This document shows, piece by piece, positions 36,201 through 48,140 of a stretch of DNA of 64,000 bases. The DNA is from Sipunculus nudus (lineage: Eukaryota; Annelida; Sipuncula; Golfingiida; Sipunculidae): the NCBI GenBank assembly GCA_026874595.1, contig CM049310.1:69949556-70013555 (forward strand), written 5' to 3'. Both the position numbers and the translations under genes were made by a program. Position 1 is the first letter of the stretch, and each line of letters starts with the position of its first letter. The notes under the pieces were generated by a model. The model saw nothing but the letters and a program-made list of their open reading frames with translations, was not told where the DNA came from and did no database searches.

Positions 36201-39200
36201 CCGTCATTGCTAACACACATGACACCACGTAACAGATCCACCACGCCCCCACCCAGCGGGGGTCGTTCACTGACGTATCGATCCTGTAAAAATTACAGAT
36301 AAACATGTACGAAAATGTAATACTTCAAGCATGATACACTCGTGAATATATCTTTGACTTCAACATATTACAAACTATTACAAAATTATGACAACATATT
36401 TAACAACGAATGGTCTCTGGTCACCATTTGTGCACGCATTTTAAGTTTCAATTGTGATCTGAACAGTGCTCCTATTATTACTAGCGATAATACTAAAAAT
36501 TTCGACATGCTACCTGTTACATCCAGGTTTTAGTACAGCCCCCATTAGCCGTTCCAAGAAGATGGGGAAATAAACCTGTCAGGTTTCGATATATGCGCGG
36601 GAATGTGACACGAAAGTATACTCTGAGAAAAGCGTCCAGGAAGAGAGTTTGGTGGGAAAGTTTAAAACGGAATCACGGTTTTTTGGAACATGCCCGAATC
36701 CTCAAATTATAGTTACAGATTCAACTATATTAAAATTTTTTTTATCATAGCTTGATGCAATTAAAGTACATGAGTATATTTTCAATAAGTTCTTATAATA
36801 ACGTCAATACTGATACTAACAGTTTCACATAAATTTCTCTGGATCATGAATGCAATATATGCGTAAGAATATCTTTTCAATAAGTTCTTCTAATTGTGCC
36901 TTTACTATTACTCAAATACTTGTTCTTTGGAACATGGCGGAAATACATTCCGGTGGTCTGTACGGGCTAAAGTAATGAAAAGTGAATTACTGTAATATTT
37001 TGTTTGTTAATTTTGTTTAACACAGGTTAGCTACGACCCACTTTGACCTACTCGACCATGCAAAGAAACTTGCAGTGAAGCTATCCTACAACAGGAAAGG
37101 TTATGAAACTTCGTCACTTATAACTTATATTATAATATAATATTATCTAACCATAGCTGCATCAGCACCCAAAATCTATACCAGCATCGATTAAGATAAG
37201 CTCGCTTACTGATCATTTGTCACTCTGTAAAAGTCCACGTAAATGTCGAGGACCTGACCTCCAAGAACGTAGCCGAGAGCCGGTCCCAGAGTTGAAGCGA
37301 AGTTCATCAGTGCTAAAATAATGATAGCCTTTTGTCGTACTTTTTTATAATCAATGTTTATATATCAAAATATCAAGTTACAAAAACACAATAAACCATG
37401 TTGAATTTGAATGTGGAAGAATACACAGAATTGATCATATATGAATTGAATATGTTTACTGTCAAGAAATTAAACCCACTTCATTTCAAAATAAATCTAT
37501 TGCCTTAATAATAAATAATCATTAAATATATGTTGTTATGCTTTACGTTAGTTCAACTGTATCATTAAGCACTGATGTAACAGCTTTGATGAAAGTCATA
37601 TAGGTACCTTGATAAACGGGCGAGTCCTTGTTTCTCACATTAGAATCGATAAACACTACCCCTAGACTGTACAGAGTGGTGCCGCCGACCCCATGTAGTA
37701 CCTGGCCACCAATAAACACGTACAGGTAGTTTGATAAATCCGAGCCTCCCTCAGTGCAGGTTGTTATGTTTCCTACAAAAGAGGGTCAAGGTAATACGTG
37801 AACGTCTGGAAGATATACAATCGAATCATTTGAGTGTAGTAAACAATTTGCTTCGTGTAATTCCACAGATAACCAAAGTTACTTTGTCTATCACGAAATA
37901 TCCTCATGCATCAGACGTTCGGTGCTTTCTCGGCAATGGGAGGGCAGGGCAGTTTGGTTACCGGGAAAGTTTCCCTGTGCGAGTGGACCAATGGTATATA
38001 CAAAATATTTATGTCTATGAGCCGATGCATGATATAAACAAAATAAAAATGCCGAAGGAGGGTGAGGGGGGGGGGGGGGGGCGATGATATAAACAAACTA
38101 TTGAAGCTGGTTCGTCGATGGTATAAACAAAATAATTATGTCGGTGTGCTAAGGGAAATATAAACAAAATAATGATGCCAGTAAACTGGTATAGTATAAA
38201 CAAATAAATGATGCCGGTAATCTGATGGTATAAACAAAATAAAGATGCCAGGGAGCTGACGGTGTTACTTTTGGACCGTTTCAACAATTTTGAACAGTTA
38301 ATACAGAGTGAGTTTACTCCGGGTTAAAGGAAATTTTCAGAACTGAAAAAATATGCAATATGGTTGACGCCCTACAATAAAGCCAAATGAGAGACTTGAA
38401 CCTAAAAGTAGGTCTTAATTTTACGTCAAAATTATCACCATGGCATTATTCATGGTTCCGATATTGTCGAACTAAGCCCCGCCCCTCGTATAATGTTGCC
38501 ATGTACATGGCGTCTCATCTGTTAGCGATGCGTTGGGAAAGTAGGCGTTTCAACCACAGATGAATCCATGTTGTGTCTATTTATTATATAATATATGATT
38601 ATGTCTGAAGACCACATGTTTTTTACATACACCTCGCTCTTTCTTAATCAACGACTTTGCTCTAACACCAGATGACCACAAACATCGGTCCGTCTCTCAA
38701 CGTATATATTTAATTTACCATAGACTGTCATTGATTTGGGGGGGGGGGGGGATAAATGTAATTTCTTTCAAATACATTTGCCAAATATAATTACAATTTT
38801 TAATTTTCAAAAAGTTGGCAAACGTCATTTTTCTAAAACATATGCCGCGCCAATAACATGTGAGGCAATGTGATCATTTGTCCTTTTCTGATTGGCTGTT
38901 GCTTAAGGATGATTGACGTGTCGGAATATATTTATGCCTGCATATGTTCTTTCTATGTTTTCTGTGTTTCGATTGAAATTATAATTTGAACAGTCATATT
39001 ATTTCATTGTTTATATTTTACGCTGAATAACTTATCATGTGTTCTTCGGACTGACGCCTAAATAATTAGGACAATATTATAGTCTAATAATAGTGTGTTT
39101 ACCTGAGACATCACAGGCTGCGGCCGAGCTGGTTCCCATCTCGTAAAGACCAGACGTGAACTGTGGCAAGGCCATCATGAATGAGCCCAGTGACATCACA

Positions 39201-42200
39201 AAGGCGGCTAGTAAAAAAAAACATATAATATATATTCTCACAACACATTTCACGAGAATTAATCTTTTTGTTTAACCAATGTTTACATTCCATCCTTTCG
39301 GTATCCACCACATGCAGGATATATATAGCTGACCAGTTCTCGTTTGTTTCCACGCTTGCTTTCACTTTGTTTATTGGATTTTCTTTGAATATTTGTTTGT
39401 ACTATTCAAACATGCAACTACTTGACAATAATGCTCAACTGAAGTTGAGTTGAAGTTAATACTTAGTGTCTTTAATAGCGGATTCTCTATCTTTGTGGAA
39501 AGGGGGATATACATGACCAATTATAACCCTGTGCAGTTTAACTTAAAATATTTACGGATCTGCAAAATATTGTAAAGAAACAAACGTAAATACCAATGCA
39601 CCCTATATAAACACTCACAATATGAAAATCATATGGCTTAATATGGCTTATTTTCTGAATGTAAAATAATTCTTTCTTGGTTTCATTTTTATTTTATATT
39701 AAATGGCAAGATTTACAGCTTTTTAACCCATTTGATTGCAATATCATTTGTAAAAACATTTGTTTGTTTTTTTCTTACCTATTGCAATGAGACGTGGCTG
39801 ATGCGCATGCGCGCCCAAGAACGTTATTGGTAGAACGAGAACTCCTGCAGAGAAGTCGTAGGCACTGGCGATAAGCCCGACCTGGGAGCTGGGCAGGTCG
39901 TACCGACGTTCCAATGTCGATATGTTCACATTGGTGATGCCGTTCACAACAAACCCTGTAAGCAGTGTCAAATATCATTAACTCACAGTAAATATATGTC
40001 ATATTAAAGATATATTCACGTGAGCCTATGATTAAATGTACATCATAAAGGTACATATTCATTTACAATAATATTAGTTATTAGTTAATTTAGGCTGAAT
40101 AAAAAAAGTTTCTAAGCAATACTTTCACAGCACACGGACTTACATTCTCCAATTGACGAGTTTTATACGTGGTAATGGTTCTCCGTGAATGAAAACAAAG
40201 CTTACATGTGTCGGTTCATCATAACAAGACTGCTTGACCAGAGGTCCTGCATACTCAACAACTCTCAAACAAGGAAAGATACATGAAAGAAGAACCACAA
40301 AAGAAATACTAAGCTTGAGAATCTAATTGATAAATTGGAGCGGTTACGGCACCAGGTGGCGTTGGGGCTATGCTTATATTATGCGCAACTGGTCGCGCCC
40401 GAAGCAAGTCTTTCTTGTGTACAGGACTCAGCAAACGGTTTTAGAAGTTAATATATTCAGATACCAAAATACTGTAAACAGGAAATGCTATATTTCATGA
40501 ATAATATGCGGATAGGCCCCTTTAATAATGTAATCGGACACTCGACCAAAAGTACCTATTACACGTTGCATACAAGTACAATTTATGATAACGTGTTCTA
40601 TATACTCGTAATCAAATGACCTTATCAGGAGAAATGAACTGCGGTACATATATATATATCGCCTAGTTTCGCAAGACGTGATTGAAGTAATCCAAATATA
40701 AGTATACATAACAAAGCATGATACACCCTCTTCAAATCAATTTGGCATTTAGCTAGAATGGCGTGTGAATTTTTGCTTACTATTTATTTTTCAGACCAAC
40801 TGTTAGTTAGAATAGCCTACATCGAGGTAAAATGAATTCTCTTCGGATAAGAAAACCCAGAATTTTAGCACAGAAGTAAATATATATCTTACCCAGGTAG
40901 GAAAGAAATGACGAAAAAGAGGCTTTATTAAAGAGAACATCCTGTCTTTTTTTAGTGCCTTCATCCACGTCGGAGTAAGAATTTCTGCAATCATTTGTGC
41001 AACACGTTTTCAACCCACTAGCGCCAACTGCCGGCGACGATTGAAACTAAGTGTTTGGCTCGGTTAAATTGACAGGAAAGATCATATTTTCCTTAATATC
41101 AAATATAAAGCTTAACATTATACCCTAACTTACAATATCTTTTACGGAAAGGCTTAATCTCATATCTGACGTCAAGTAACTGAAGGTAATTCCTTGAACC
41201 TTTTATAAGAATTAGCCAGAAAATGCCGGTCCCACCGCACACAGGCAGTTCGTCTCTTTTATATCCACGTGTGTGTGACATGTTCGTGGGTGGAGCGGCA
41301 GCCAAAATAATCAAGTCACATTCAACAAGGACATCTGACTGCAGGTCAGAAGAACCAGACCTTTGCAAAAAGACGTTTTTGACTGGTGACCTTTCCAATC
41401 CCCTCAGGTCATATTGTTATCCCATTGTAGATAAACAAACTCATACTGCCGAATACATTATGAATATGAATATTCCATACCACATTTAGCAAATATACAT
41501 ATCCTGTTTCTGAAAAAAAGGGAACCACATTATGACTACGTACATAATAGCGGACATTTGCCATGAAGAGTCCCATATTCATATAATAGTTTAAGTTGCT
41601 GGGATTTTATGATATATTTTCGAGAGATTATGAACCATTCATGCAGGTCTGCTAGATAAACGCAAGAGTAATGTGGCTACGAAAGAGACATTTTTATATT
41701 TTATGCCGCTGCGCATCTCTATTTCCGAGCTTGCTGTGCTTTAGTGATATATTATTATCATTAAGCTAGTCTGTTCATGCATGGAAACACTCTAATGGAA
41801 ATTACGCCCGAGGCTGGTGTCGCCGTAAGATCAATAAAACTATCCCGCCCCGGGGCTGTAGCATGGCCTTATATCATTGGTGTTGGTTATCCACATGTTG
41901 AGCTTCACTGAAACGCCATCAAACCGGAATACGGGTCTTCAGGCTGCGGAACTGGCTGTCACCGTCAGCACGGATAAGTTGCGTTTTTATGCCGATGGTA
42001 CACTAACCATATCCATAGTAACATAAATGTGGGTTAGGAGGATATCCGCAATTCACATAATTTTTTTCTAGAGCTATATAGATATGCTCAGAATTTAGTG
42101 TAACAAGCAGCACCATGATTTATGCAATATGCAGTTCTTTTCCTAAGAATATTTCACTATCTCGCGATCAATACACAAAGAACTTCGCTGCTGAGCGTGT

Positions 42201-42368
42201 GGGTGGTTGTTGTTAGTTTAATGGAGTTGCTACCGGGAACCAGGTTCATATGGCATATGAAAATAAAATTAAGTACTCAATTTTGTACTCGACAGGAGTC
42301 TGGCAGACTGGTAAATTAGGTTTGCTTCGTGCCACTGCCTATATTATATCATATAATATCATAGTATA

Positions 42369-42443
<75 letters not shown>

Positions 42444-42536
42444 CATTGTAATAGAAGAAGAACAATACATTACATTAAGAGTACTCTAGCATGCAGAGGA
42501 GCATTAATAATTATATATAATAATAATAATTATAAT

Positions 42537-42580
<44 letters not shown>

Positions 42581-45500
42581 CTTTACAAATTGACATGCAT
42601 GAATTTGTTGTACAGAGTACGACCAATGAAAGAATCCAAGAATATGATTTCATACTTTTTCTAATTTATAAATAATTAAATGAATACAAGTCATGCATAC
42701 GCTAGACTCACGAGCTTGTTTTGGAAATTAATGTACACCCTGCATGCCTGTGCCTGTACCATGAAATATATTAATCAGTGTCTGACTACTGTAATCTGTC
42801 ACCTCAAGATCAGTACTGGCTGATCAGCACAGGCTCCTGCTGTTTATTAATGTCATAAGACAGTAAACCCTCGCCCAGCCACCACATCGGTCAGCGACAA
42901 CCTCGAAACAACGACCACCTTTTAAGGGTCGGGATTCTTTTTCGTATTTTATGTAAGACCTTGCTTAAACGACCAACTCGCAAATCCAACCACTAGATCG
43001 AGGTTCTGAAGATGGTCGTTATTTCGAAGGTTTACTCTAACATAACATAACAAGTGGCCCATGGGCAATGACGCTCAGCTAATTTTGACTTGGTGCTCAT
43101 GTTTTTTATTAATTTTATATATTGTCTGTGAGAATAGCCTATGGCTAAAGATACCATGACCAAATTTCAGGTTTCCAAGGAGATTTGCCTATAGAAACTC
43201 TCAGGATACTGTGTTAGAAGATCCTAGGCCTCACAGATACGATTTGTCCCCATCTGACATTCAGAGTTCTCATATGACATCCCTATAGGTCGCAGGATAT
43301 AGGTCATAGTAAACTAGTTTCAGGTTTTAAAGGACATTTGCCTAAGATCTCCCAAAATGTCAGGTTAAGGGTTTCTAGACCTGATGGATACAATTTGTGC
43401 CCCGTCTGACTGTCTGGGTGCTCAAAATCATGTTTTCGGTCTGTAGGTCACAAAATATAGGTCCCATGACCTAATTTCAGGTTTCCAAGGAGATTTGCCT
43501 AGAAACTCTCAGGATACTGTGTTAGAAGATCCTAGGCCCCACAGATACGATTTGTCCCCATCTGACATTCAGAGTGCTCATATGACATCTTTTCCCTATA
43601 GGTCGCAGGATCGTGTTTTCGGTCTGTAGGTCACAAAATATAGGTCACCATGACATAATTTCAGTTTTCCAAGGAGATTTGCCCAGGACCTCCCTGGATG
43701 TACAGTTAGAAGTTTTTAGGTCTCACGGTTACGATTTGTGCCCTTTTAACGGCCGGACGGCCGGACAGCCGGACGGACGCCGGACAAAGTGTGATCGCTA
43801 TAGCTCAGATGACTGTAAGTCATCTGAGCTAAGAACAATATATCCGGGGGAGAATCATGGGTCAAGATACCAAGCTGACAACCTGAAGGTGGCTGCTCAC
43901 AATCTAGTTTTCATTGTGAAGCTCGCAGAATTAAGGTGAGTTTGAATTATTTTACATACTGTCTAAACCTCTGATTTCAAATTTGATATTTATAACACAG
44001 TTACCATTAAACACGCTTATGGTTGGACAGAATAATAATCTTCGATAAAGCTCTGCATGACTGAAAGTCAGCTGAGCATATGTTTCCAATAAAGATATGT
44101 CTACAAGATTTTATCCTGAGAATACGACAGGGGGCGTTAAGTGTAGATGTATAACAAATTAAACTACAGACAGAAATGATCGAAAAATAAGAGTGTAAAA
44201 GAGTGTAAAAGCATCGTAAAGTATATTCTGAGCTCCATCAAACCATCACGAGTGCAATAACACAGAAATGAGGTTTTAATGCACATTTTCTTCAGTAAAA
44301 CATGGTTGTTATAATACTCTGGGATGAAAACCTTTTTTTCAAACGCGACAGGAAATTACACCAGCAGATGCCATTCAGACATACATGTTGTCCGACAATC
44401 ATAAAACCTACGACAGTAATATACATACAACGCATTGCGCTCATTTAATCCTCGTCCGATAAAAAAATATCGGATATCATAACCTATCAATTCGTATTGT
44501 CCTGTATTAATAATATAATCTCAACAAATATTTCAAGCAGAGATTAAGATTAAAAGACATACATCCTTTACACTTCCCTGCCTTTCAGATAAAGAAAGCA
44601 ATTTTAAATGCCAAAAAAGAATGATGATGGACACTGCATAAACGTGCCGGTTAGGGTCGCTTGGGTCAGTGCTTTCAAGGGGTTCACGGTAATCATTATT
44701 GAACTTAAAAATAAAAATGCGAAAAAATGTTTGCATTATCTAATCTTGGGCCAGCGAATCTCAGCGTGCGCGTTTTCATCTATAGTGCAGCCTGTTAATT
44801 TATCTTTGATACAGAGACCTATACAGATTTTAAAATGACCCAATATCCTTATTATCCATAACTTTACGTATAAACGGTCATTGCACTATTTGTTCTATCG
44901 ATTACATCCGCAAGGACACATGATATCTATACTGTATAAAACACATGTGACAAAAGTTCATAAAAATACAACAGAGTTAATAGACCGTACATTCATAAAT
45001 CATAATGGATTGTACGAGTACTTTATCCATTTTCCACCAATTGTAAGCCATTTCTGAATAATTTTGTATTATGCGGGCGGCCTTTAACTGTTTTTGACTA
45101 TCCTGTCTCATAGTATCCACCATTCTAGCGGCGCCGGAGTATGATTTGCAGCAGTAATATAAACATCTTTCACGTGGCCTATTTTTGTTGTTAATGTTCA
45201 TTTGTATTGTTCGTTCCTGGAACGTATCCCATGGTGTGTGTATGTGATATGGTGACCTGCTGGATGTTTTGTAAAGGTTGTGAATAATGCGTCACAAAGT
45301 TTGGATCTGTGTTGTAAGATATGCGGCATCACGGAAGTTTTAAGGGGGAGGGATGCACGTGCCCGACCAAGCCATGTATAATTATACAATAATACTTAGA
45401 TTATTTTTTTAAATCCTGGCGGAGCAAATGCCAATTATTGAGTATCTGCACAGAAATGGCCATGGACCAAGGGCAAGACGTGGCAGGTCTAGTTCCAAAC

Positions 45501-46371
45501 TGATAATTTATTGGGTTTTAATCAATTATTTTCATTCCCAGAGAGTAGAGGTGGGCAATACACAGTCCATATGCCAACCAAACAACGGCCACCCCTCCTA
45601 CATGACCAACCGGACATGATGATAGAGTTATTTGTTTATGGTCAACTATGCCGTGCGTGCTTTTTATAACTATGTCTGTGGTATCGAATTATTCGAGCGG
45701 CCCGCCCGCTGAACAACCAGTTTCGATGGACCCGAAATTAGTCGCGTTAACCGTCTTCTGCGGTCTATAGGGTAGAGCACAGGACTCAAATCCGGGAGGT
45801 CGTGAGTTCAAATCTCAGCTGAGTAGCGGTGGGATATTCACGATCGGCCCCAACCCAGTATGTGCGCTCTACAGGCTTAATCGGAAGGCTGTACCCCACA
45901 ACCGTGTATCACTCACAAACAACTGCGTCTTTGGGAGGTTCATTGTTGTTAAAACCCAGCAGTGGGAATGGTTACACACCCAGGACCTGCAGGTACGTTA
46001 GACACCGGACTTGGGTGGCACCAGAATATAAAATAAATGGCAGGAAGCGAGTGCTACCGGCCTGCCACGTGGTCCCAAACCAAAATGGAACTCTGTACAT
46101 TCTCTGTACTCTGTAGGTTAAGTATAAGACATGCCAACATTAAGAAATGGAGGTGGTGACATCCACAAAGAGAAAAAGTCACGTTAGCGGAATCTTATAC
46201 TATTCACTGTGAATTATTACCTTGTATGAACCCCATCCAGCAGAGCCACCATAAGAACGCTTTAGGGTTGTTACAGAGCTGCATCCAGCGAGGGGAGCAT
46301 CTCCCAAACCCGCATCTCGGATGCTCCTCATCCTCCTTTTGGGTTTCCTCTTCCGGTCTGATGCCAACCAT
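29936..46371 (-). CDS. SLCO4A1-like: Gene 2: SLCO/OATP organic anion transporter (4A1-like), 12 exons, intact
   Basis: Spliced CDS from minus-strand exons 46371-46221, 39955-39779, 39207-39103, 37772-37608, 37312-37210, 36283-36162, 34489-34229, 32928-32730, 31884-31734, 31381-31203, 30837-30773 and 30234-29936; 1977 nt, 658 residues plus stop. All junctions are GT-AG and all phases match. It should be a 12-span plasma-membrane carrier of organic anions. Seen: LERRYDL / GLIASAYDF (TM1-TM2), signature DPRWVGAWW at 241-249, [10 protein letters not shown], a ten-cysteine Kazal-like domain, and W..KCG..GSC before TM12. Exon lengths are identical to gene 1 for exons 1-11, so the two arose by tandem duplication. 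The first intron is 6.3 kb and full of repeats. The cytoplasmic tail is 27 residues longer than in gene 1. Family call is firm; the 4A1 subfamily is inferred. Confidence 0.95.
30773..30837 (-). CDS. SLCO4A1-like: Gene 2 exon 11 (TM11 start)
   Basis: 65 bp, phase 2 in and 1 out, acceptor TTCACAG, donor TTTAG|GTAAGT. Encodes [20 protein letters not shown] then Leu (TTA) before the donor, the codon that is TAA in gene 1. Confidence 0.94.
31203..31381 (-). CDS. SLCO4A1-like: Gene 2 exon 10 (end of Kazal-like domain, TM10)
   Basis: 179 bp, phase 0 in and 2 out, acceptor TTTTCAG, donor CTCAG|GTAAAC. Encodes [20 protein letters not shown] and a hydrophobic helix ([15 protein letters not shown]), ending NVSLR. 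Confidence 0.94.
31734..31884 (-). CDS. SLCO4A1-like: Gene 2 exon 9 (Kazal-like domain, first part)
   Basis: 151 bp, phase 2 in and 0 out, acceptor TTCTTAG, donor TCAAG|GTATAT. Six cysteines spaced as in gene 1 (CNAKCGC, YEPVC, SSCHAGC). Confidence 0.96.
32730..32928 (-). CDS. SLCO4A1-like: Gene 2 exon 8 (TM8-TM9)
   Basis: 199 bp, phase 1 in and 2 out, acceptor TGTACAG, donor ATGG|GTGTGT. Encodes [30 protein letters not shown], a hydrophobic helix, then [12 protein letters not shown]. Confidence 0.95.
33200..34060 (-). pseudogene. Decayed 3' end of a non-LTR retrotransposon reverse transcriptase
   Basis: Minus-strand fragments read, in order, KYLGI (near 33940), then [20 protein letters not shown] (near 33790), [20 protein letters not shown], and finally [20 protein letters not shown] (33480-33400). 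This is the usual succession in the C-terminal third of LINE reverse transcriptases (KYLG...; G..W......+.KIQK...R; R+S..Y.GP.LWN.LP). Stops and at least one frameshift break it up. It lies in gene 2 intron 7. The clade could be CR1- or Jockey-like; not determined. Confidence 0.82.
34229..34489 (-). CDS. SLCO4A1-like: Gene 2 exon 7 (large cytoplasmic loop, TM7)
   Basis: 261 bp, phase 1 to 1, acceptor ATCACAG, donor GGAG|GTAAGT. Encodes [29 protein letters not shown], a hydrophobic helix, [13 protein letters not shown] and SSRAAILGG. Confidence 0.95.
34950..35345 (+). repeat. Dispersed repeat family R1, copy 2
   Basis: Forward copy with TTCGATATCTGACACC, TCCCTTGAACCTTT, ACATCTGGTGGCAAGTC, AGGTGACCTTAAAACTTCC and GTAGATAAACAAGCC. 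In gene 2 intron 6. Confidence 0.78.
36162..36283 (-). CDS. SLCO4A1-like: Gene 2 exon 6 (OATP signature, TM6)
   Basis: 122 bp, phase 2 in and 1 out, acceptor TTTACAG, donor CCGC|GTAAGT. Encodes [20 protein letters not shown], a hydrophobic helix and [18 protein letters not shown] matches the superfamily signature D-x-R-W-[IV]-G-A-W-W; the following Gly is replaced by Cys. Confidence 0.96.
37210..37312 (-). CDS. SLCO4A1-like: Gene 2 exon 5 (TM5)
   Basis: 103 bp, phase 1 in and 2 out, acceptor ATTTTAG, donor ATCA|GTAAGC. Encodes [20 protein letters not shown] and [11 protein letters not shown]. Confidence 0.94.
37608..37772 (-). CDS. SLCO4A1-like: Gene 2 exon 4 (first long loop and TM4)
   Basis: 165 bp, phase 1 to 1, acceptor TTTGTAG, donor CAAG|GTACCT. 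Encodes a Thr/Gly/Ser loop, then [20 protein letters not shown] and [15 protein letters not shown]. Confidence 0.95.
37990..38265. repeat. Degenerate tandem repeat, about 40 bp, six to seven copies
   Basis: GGTATAAACAAAATAAWGATGCC recurs with variable linkers and is interrupted by a G run at 38067-38081. In gene 2 intron 3. Confidence 0.8.
39103..39207 (-). CDS. SLCO4A1-like: Gene 2 exon 3 (TM3 region)
   Basis: 105 bp, phase 1 to 1, acceptor TTACTAG, donor TCAG|GTAAAC. Encodes [35 protein letters not shown]. Confidence 0.94.
39779..39955 (-). CDS. SLCO4A1-like: Gene 2 exon 2 (TM1-TM2)
   Basis: 177 bp, phase 1 to 1, acceptor CTTACAG, donor ATAG|GTAAGA. Encodes [35 protein letters not shown] and [12 protein letters not shown]. 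Nearly identical to gene 1 in protein, while the flanking introns do not align by eye. Confidence 0.96.
41120..41485 (+). repeat. Dispersed repeat family R1, copy 3
   Basis: Partial match to 34950-35345: CATATCTGACGTCAAG, TCCTTGAACCTTTTAT, TCAACAAGGACATCTG, TGGTGACCTTTCC and GTAGATAAACAAAC. In gene 2 intron 1. Confidence 0.75.
42370..42577. repeat. Two (AT)n microsatellites
   Basis: AT runs at 42370-42441 and 42539-42577, separated by about 100 bp of unique sequence. In gene 2 intron 1. Confidence 0.95.
42862..43040. mobile_element. Pogo-like MITE fragment (CAGTAAACC.. type)
   Basis: Starts CAGTAAACCCTCGCCCAGCC, has ACGACCACC and GGTCGGGATT inside, and ends ATTTCGAAGGTTTACT. It is related to the 59854-61052 element. 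Other pieces occur at 53400-53525 and 57165-57245. In gene 2 intron 1. Confidence 0.6.
43050..43835 (-). mobile_element. Hairpin-ended dispersed element (mollusc type), inverted copy
   Basis: Read on the minus strand it begins near 43835 with a perfect hairpin, TAGCTCAGATGACT-TAC-AGTCATCTGAGCTA (43801-43831), followed by a TCCGGC/GTCCGG-rich run and AAAGGGCACAAATCGTAACC. It ends with GAGCGTCATTGCCCATGGGC. The same ends bracket 53529-56260. The middle has two related units (about 43165-43260 and 43480-43580, TCTCAGGATACTGTGTTAGA). In gene 2 intron 1. Confidence 0.75.
45760..46120 (+). mobile_element. tRNA-derived SINE-like element (forward)
   Basis: Starts with a tRNA-like head: TATAGGGTAGAGCACAGGAC (A-box-like) and GTCGTGAGTTCAAATCTC (B-box-like). 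The body is homologous to 10785-11087 on the other strand. It ends about 100 bp from the donor of gene 2 exon 1. Confidence 0.72.
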
Positions 46372-46420
46372 TTTGTTTACGTAGACAACAAGTTCTGCGT
46401 CCTCACCTCACGCATCAAAC
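46221..46420 (-). CDS. SLCO4A1-like: Gene 2 exon 1 (first coding exon with 5' leader)
   Basis: CDS part is 46371-46221: [10 protein letters not shown], acidic stretch, [20 protein letters not shown], start of TM1 ending GFIQ. Donor CAAG|GTAATA. The leader 46420-46372 follows acceptor ATTTCTTCAG|G and has the same upstream in-frame TGA as gene 1. Between TGA and ATG, 4 of about 36 bases differ from gene 1 and all four would change an amino acid, which fits untranslated leader better than coding sequence. Confidence 0.86.
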
Positions 46421-47502
46421 CTGAAGAAATAACAAAACGTGACGTAAGGGAAATGTGTCCAGGTAGTTTAACAGCCTCCGAAATCGGGTACTTTAGCTTG
46501 TCTAGTAATTTTACTGTAATTCACCTTTGCTTCTCAGCACCCTTACGCCTTATTACAATATGAGAGAAATGACACGGCTTGTGGCACTATTTATACTGCA
46601 AGGAACAGAAATGCTGTTCAAGCCAAAGTTCCATGTATCAAAACAAGTTAACAACAAATATTATTTTCAAGCCTAGAAACCGATCGCGCTTATATGAACA
46701 TGAATTGTTTACGTTTATGATAACACCTTTGAAAAAACCCTATTACGAAAGTACCCTTGCATAATACATGCACACTATAATATATTGAACTCAAGATTGT
46801 ATACACAATCTATATCTATAAATGAAAGCAATATATTGAAGTATTCATCCAAGTACATGATGCCATATATTAATACAATAATATATATATGAATTAAATA
46901 TAATACCTAACATATAAATCCTAAATAATCAACCCCTGATCTGAAGTGGAAAATAATACAAATGTACTTACCTTGTATCTAATCTATAACAAATAGATTG
47001 AAACATACACTATTATTTAATCCGACCCTTTACAGAAACCTGCACCGATCGACTAATCGGTCCAAGGTGCAGATTAGTTGTTTATATTGTAAATATCAGG
47101 TACTACGCACATAGGAAAAACATGGATTTAAACTAATACTAGTATTAATCAATCTTCCCGCTGTCTGTGTGCATGTACACAGACCATCCGCCAGTTTTTG
47201 TATCCCCCCGTACTCACCCCCAACGATCCCCGCAGTTTATAACCAGTTTCTGGCACATAATCAAAAGAACCCGTTTCATTTGTTCAGAATGGGCTGAGTC
47301 AACAGACCTGTGTATACACCTTCACTCATAGGAACGTTCTGGTCTGTTATGGCTAATAATATGTAACTTTTTACTTCTACTACATTACTTCCATGCATAG
47401 CTACTGATTATAACCTGTCCTTGGCGGACAAAGGAGAGCTCGCTTCAGGTGAGTTGATTATACGGTCTACATGACATCGCATAAACACACACCAGTGGCG
47501 AA

Positions 47503-47559
<57 letters not shown>

Positions 47560-48140
47560 CAAGGGAATGCGCCCTATGAAAGCAAAGATTGCTAGCCAAG
47601 TACCTACAGTATCTCACTCCTGCTGAAACCACATAAAAACCCATTCATAAATATATTTACATACATAAATACAATATATTTGACATTTATTCATATGTTA
47701 CTGTATCTGAAAGTGTTAGTAAATATTAATAATATATAATACATGCATGTATATTATTTTATATACAATGTTTATATATGATATGTATATGTATATTTAT
47801 ATATATGTTAAATTAACCGCATAATCTATTTCTAATAAAAAAAATAAGGTGTAAAAGCTATACATATATTTAGATATAGGAAAAAGAGCCTGAGGGAGAA
47901 ATACATTACCACTTTCCTTGTGGAGGCTGGGGGATAGGGAGGCTAACATGAATAAAATATTCTAATATTAAATTTATAATAATTCTGTTTTCCCCCTTAT
48001 ACTAAAGAGGAAAACTTACAACCCTTCCTCCGCAAAGATTCTCTCCCTGTTGGTGTTCACCTGAGCGACCTAAGCTGGCACGGATATACCGTGAACAAAT
48101 TACTACAACAAAACCACTATACTAAAAATTAAGTGGTATA
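46421..48140. other. Upstream flank of gene 2, no gene seen
   Basis: AT-rich sequence with no recognised coding exons. An (AT)n run lies at 47501-47560. The gene 2 promoter and leader exon are expected at or beyond this flank, but no convincing TATA/initiator was identified. Confidence 0.5.

Noticed and set aside
43613-43939. 108-residue frame with [15 protein letters not shown]
   Set aside because: It translates the GCCGGACGG-rich end of a dispersed element.
45770-45850. Possible functional tRNA gene
   Set aside because: A- and B-box-like motifs are present but no acceptor stem closes and the same head plus body occurs at 10785-11087, so it is a SINE head.
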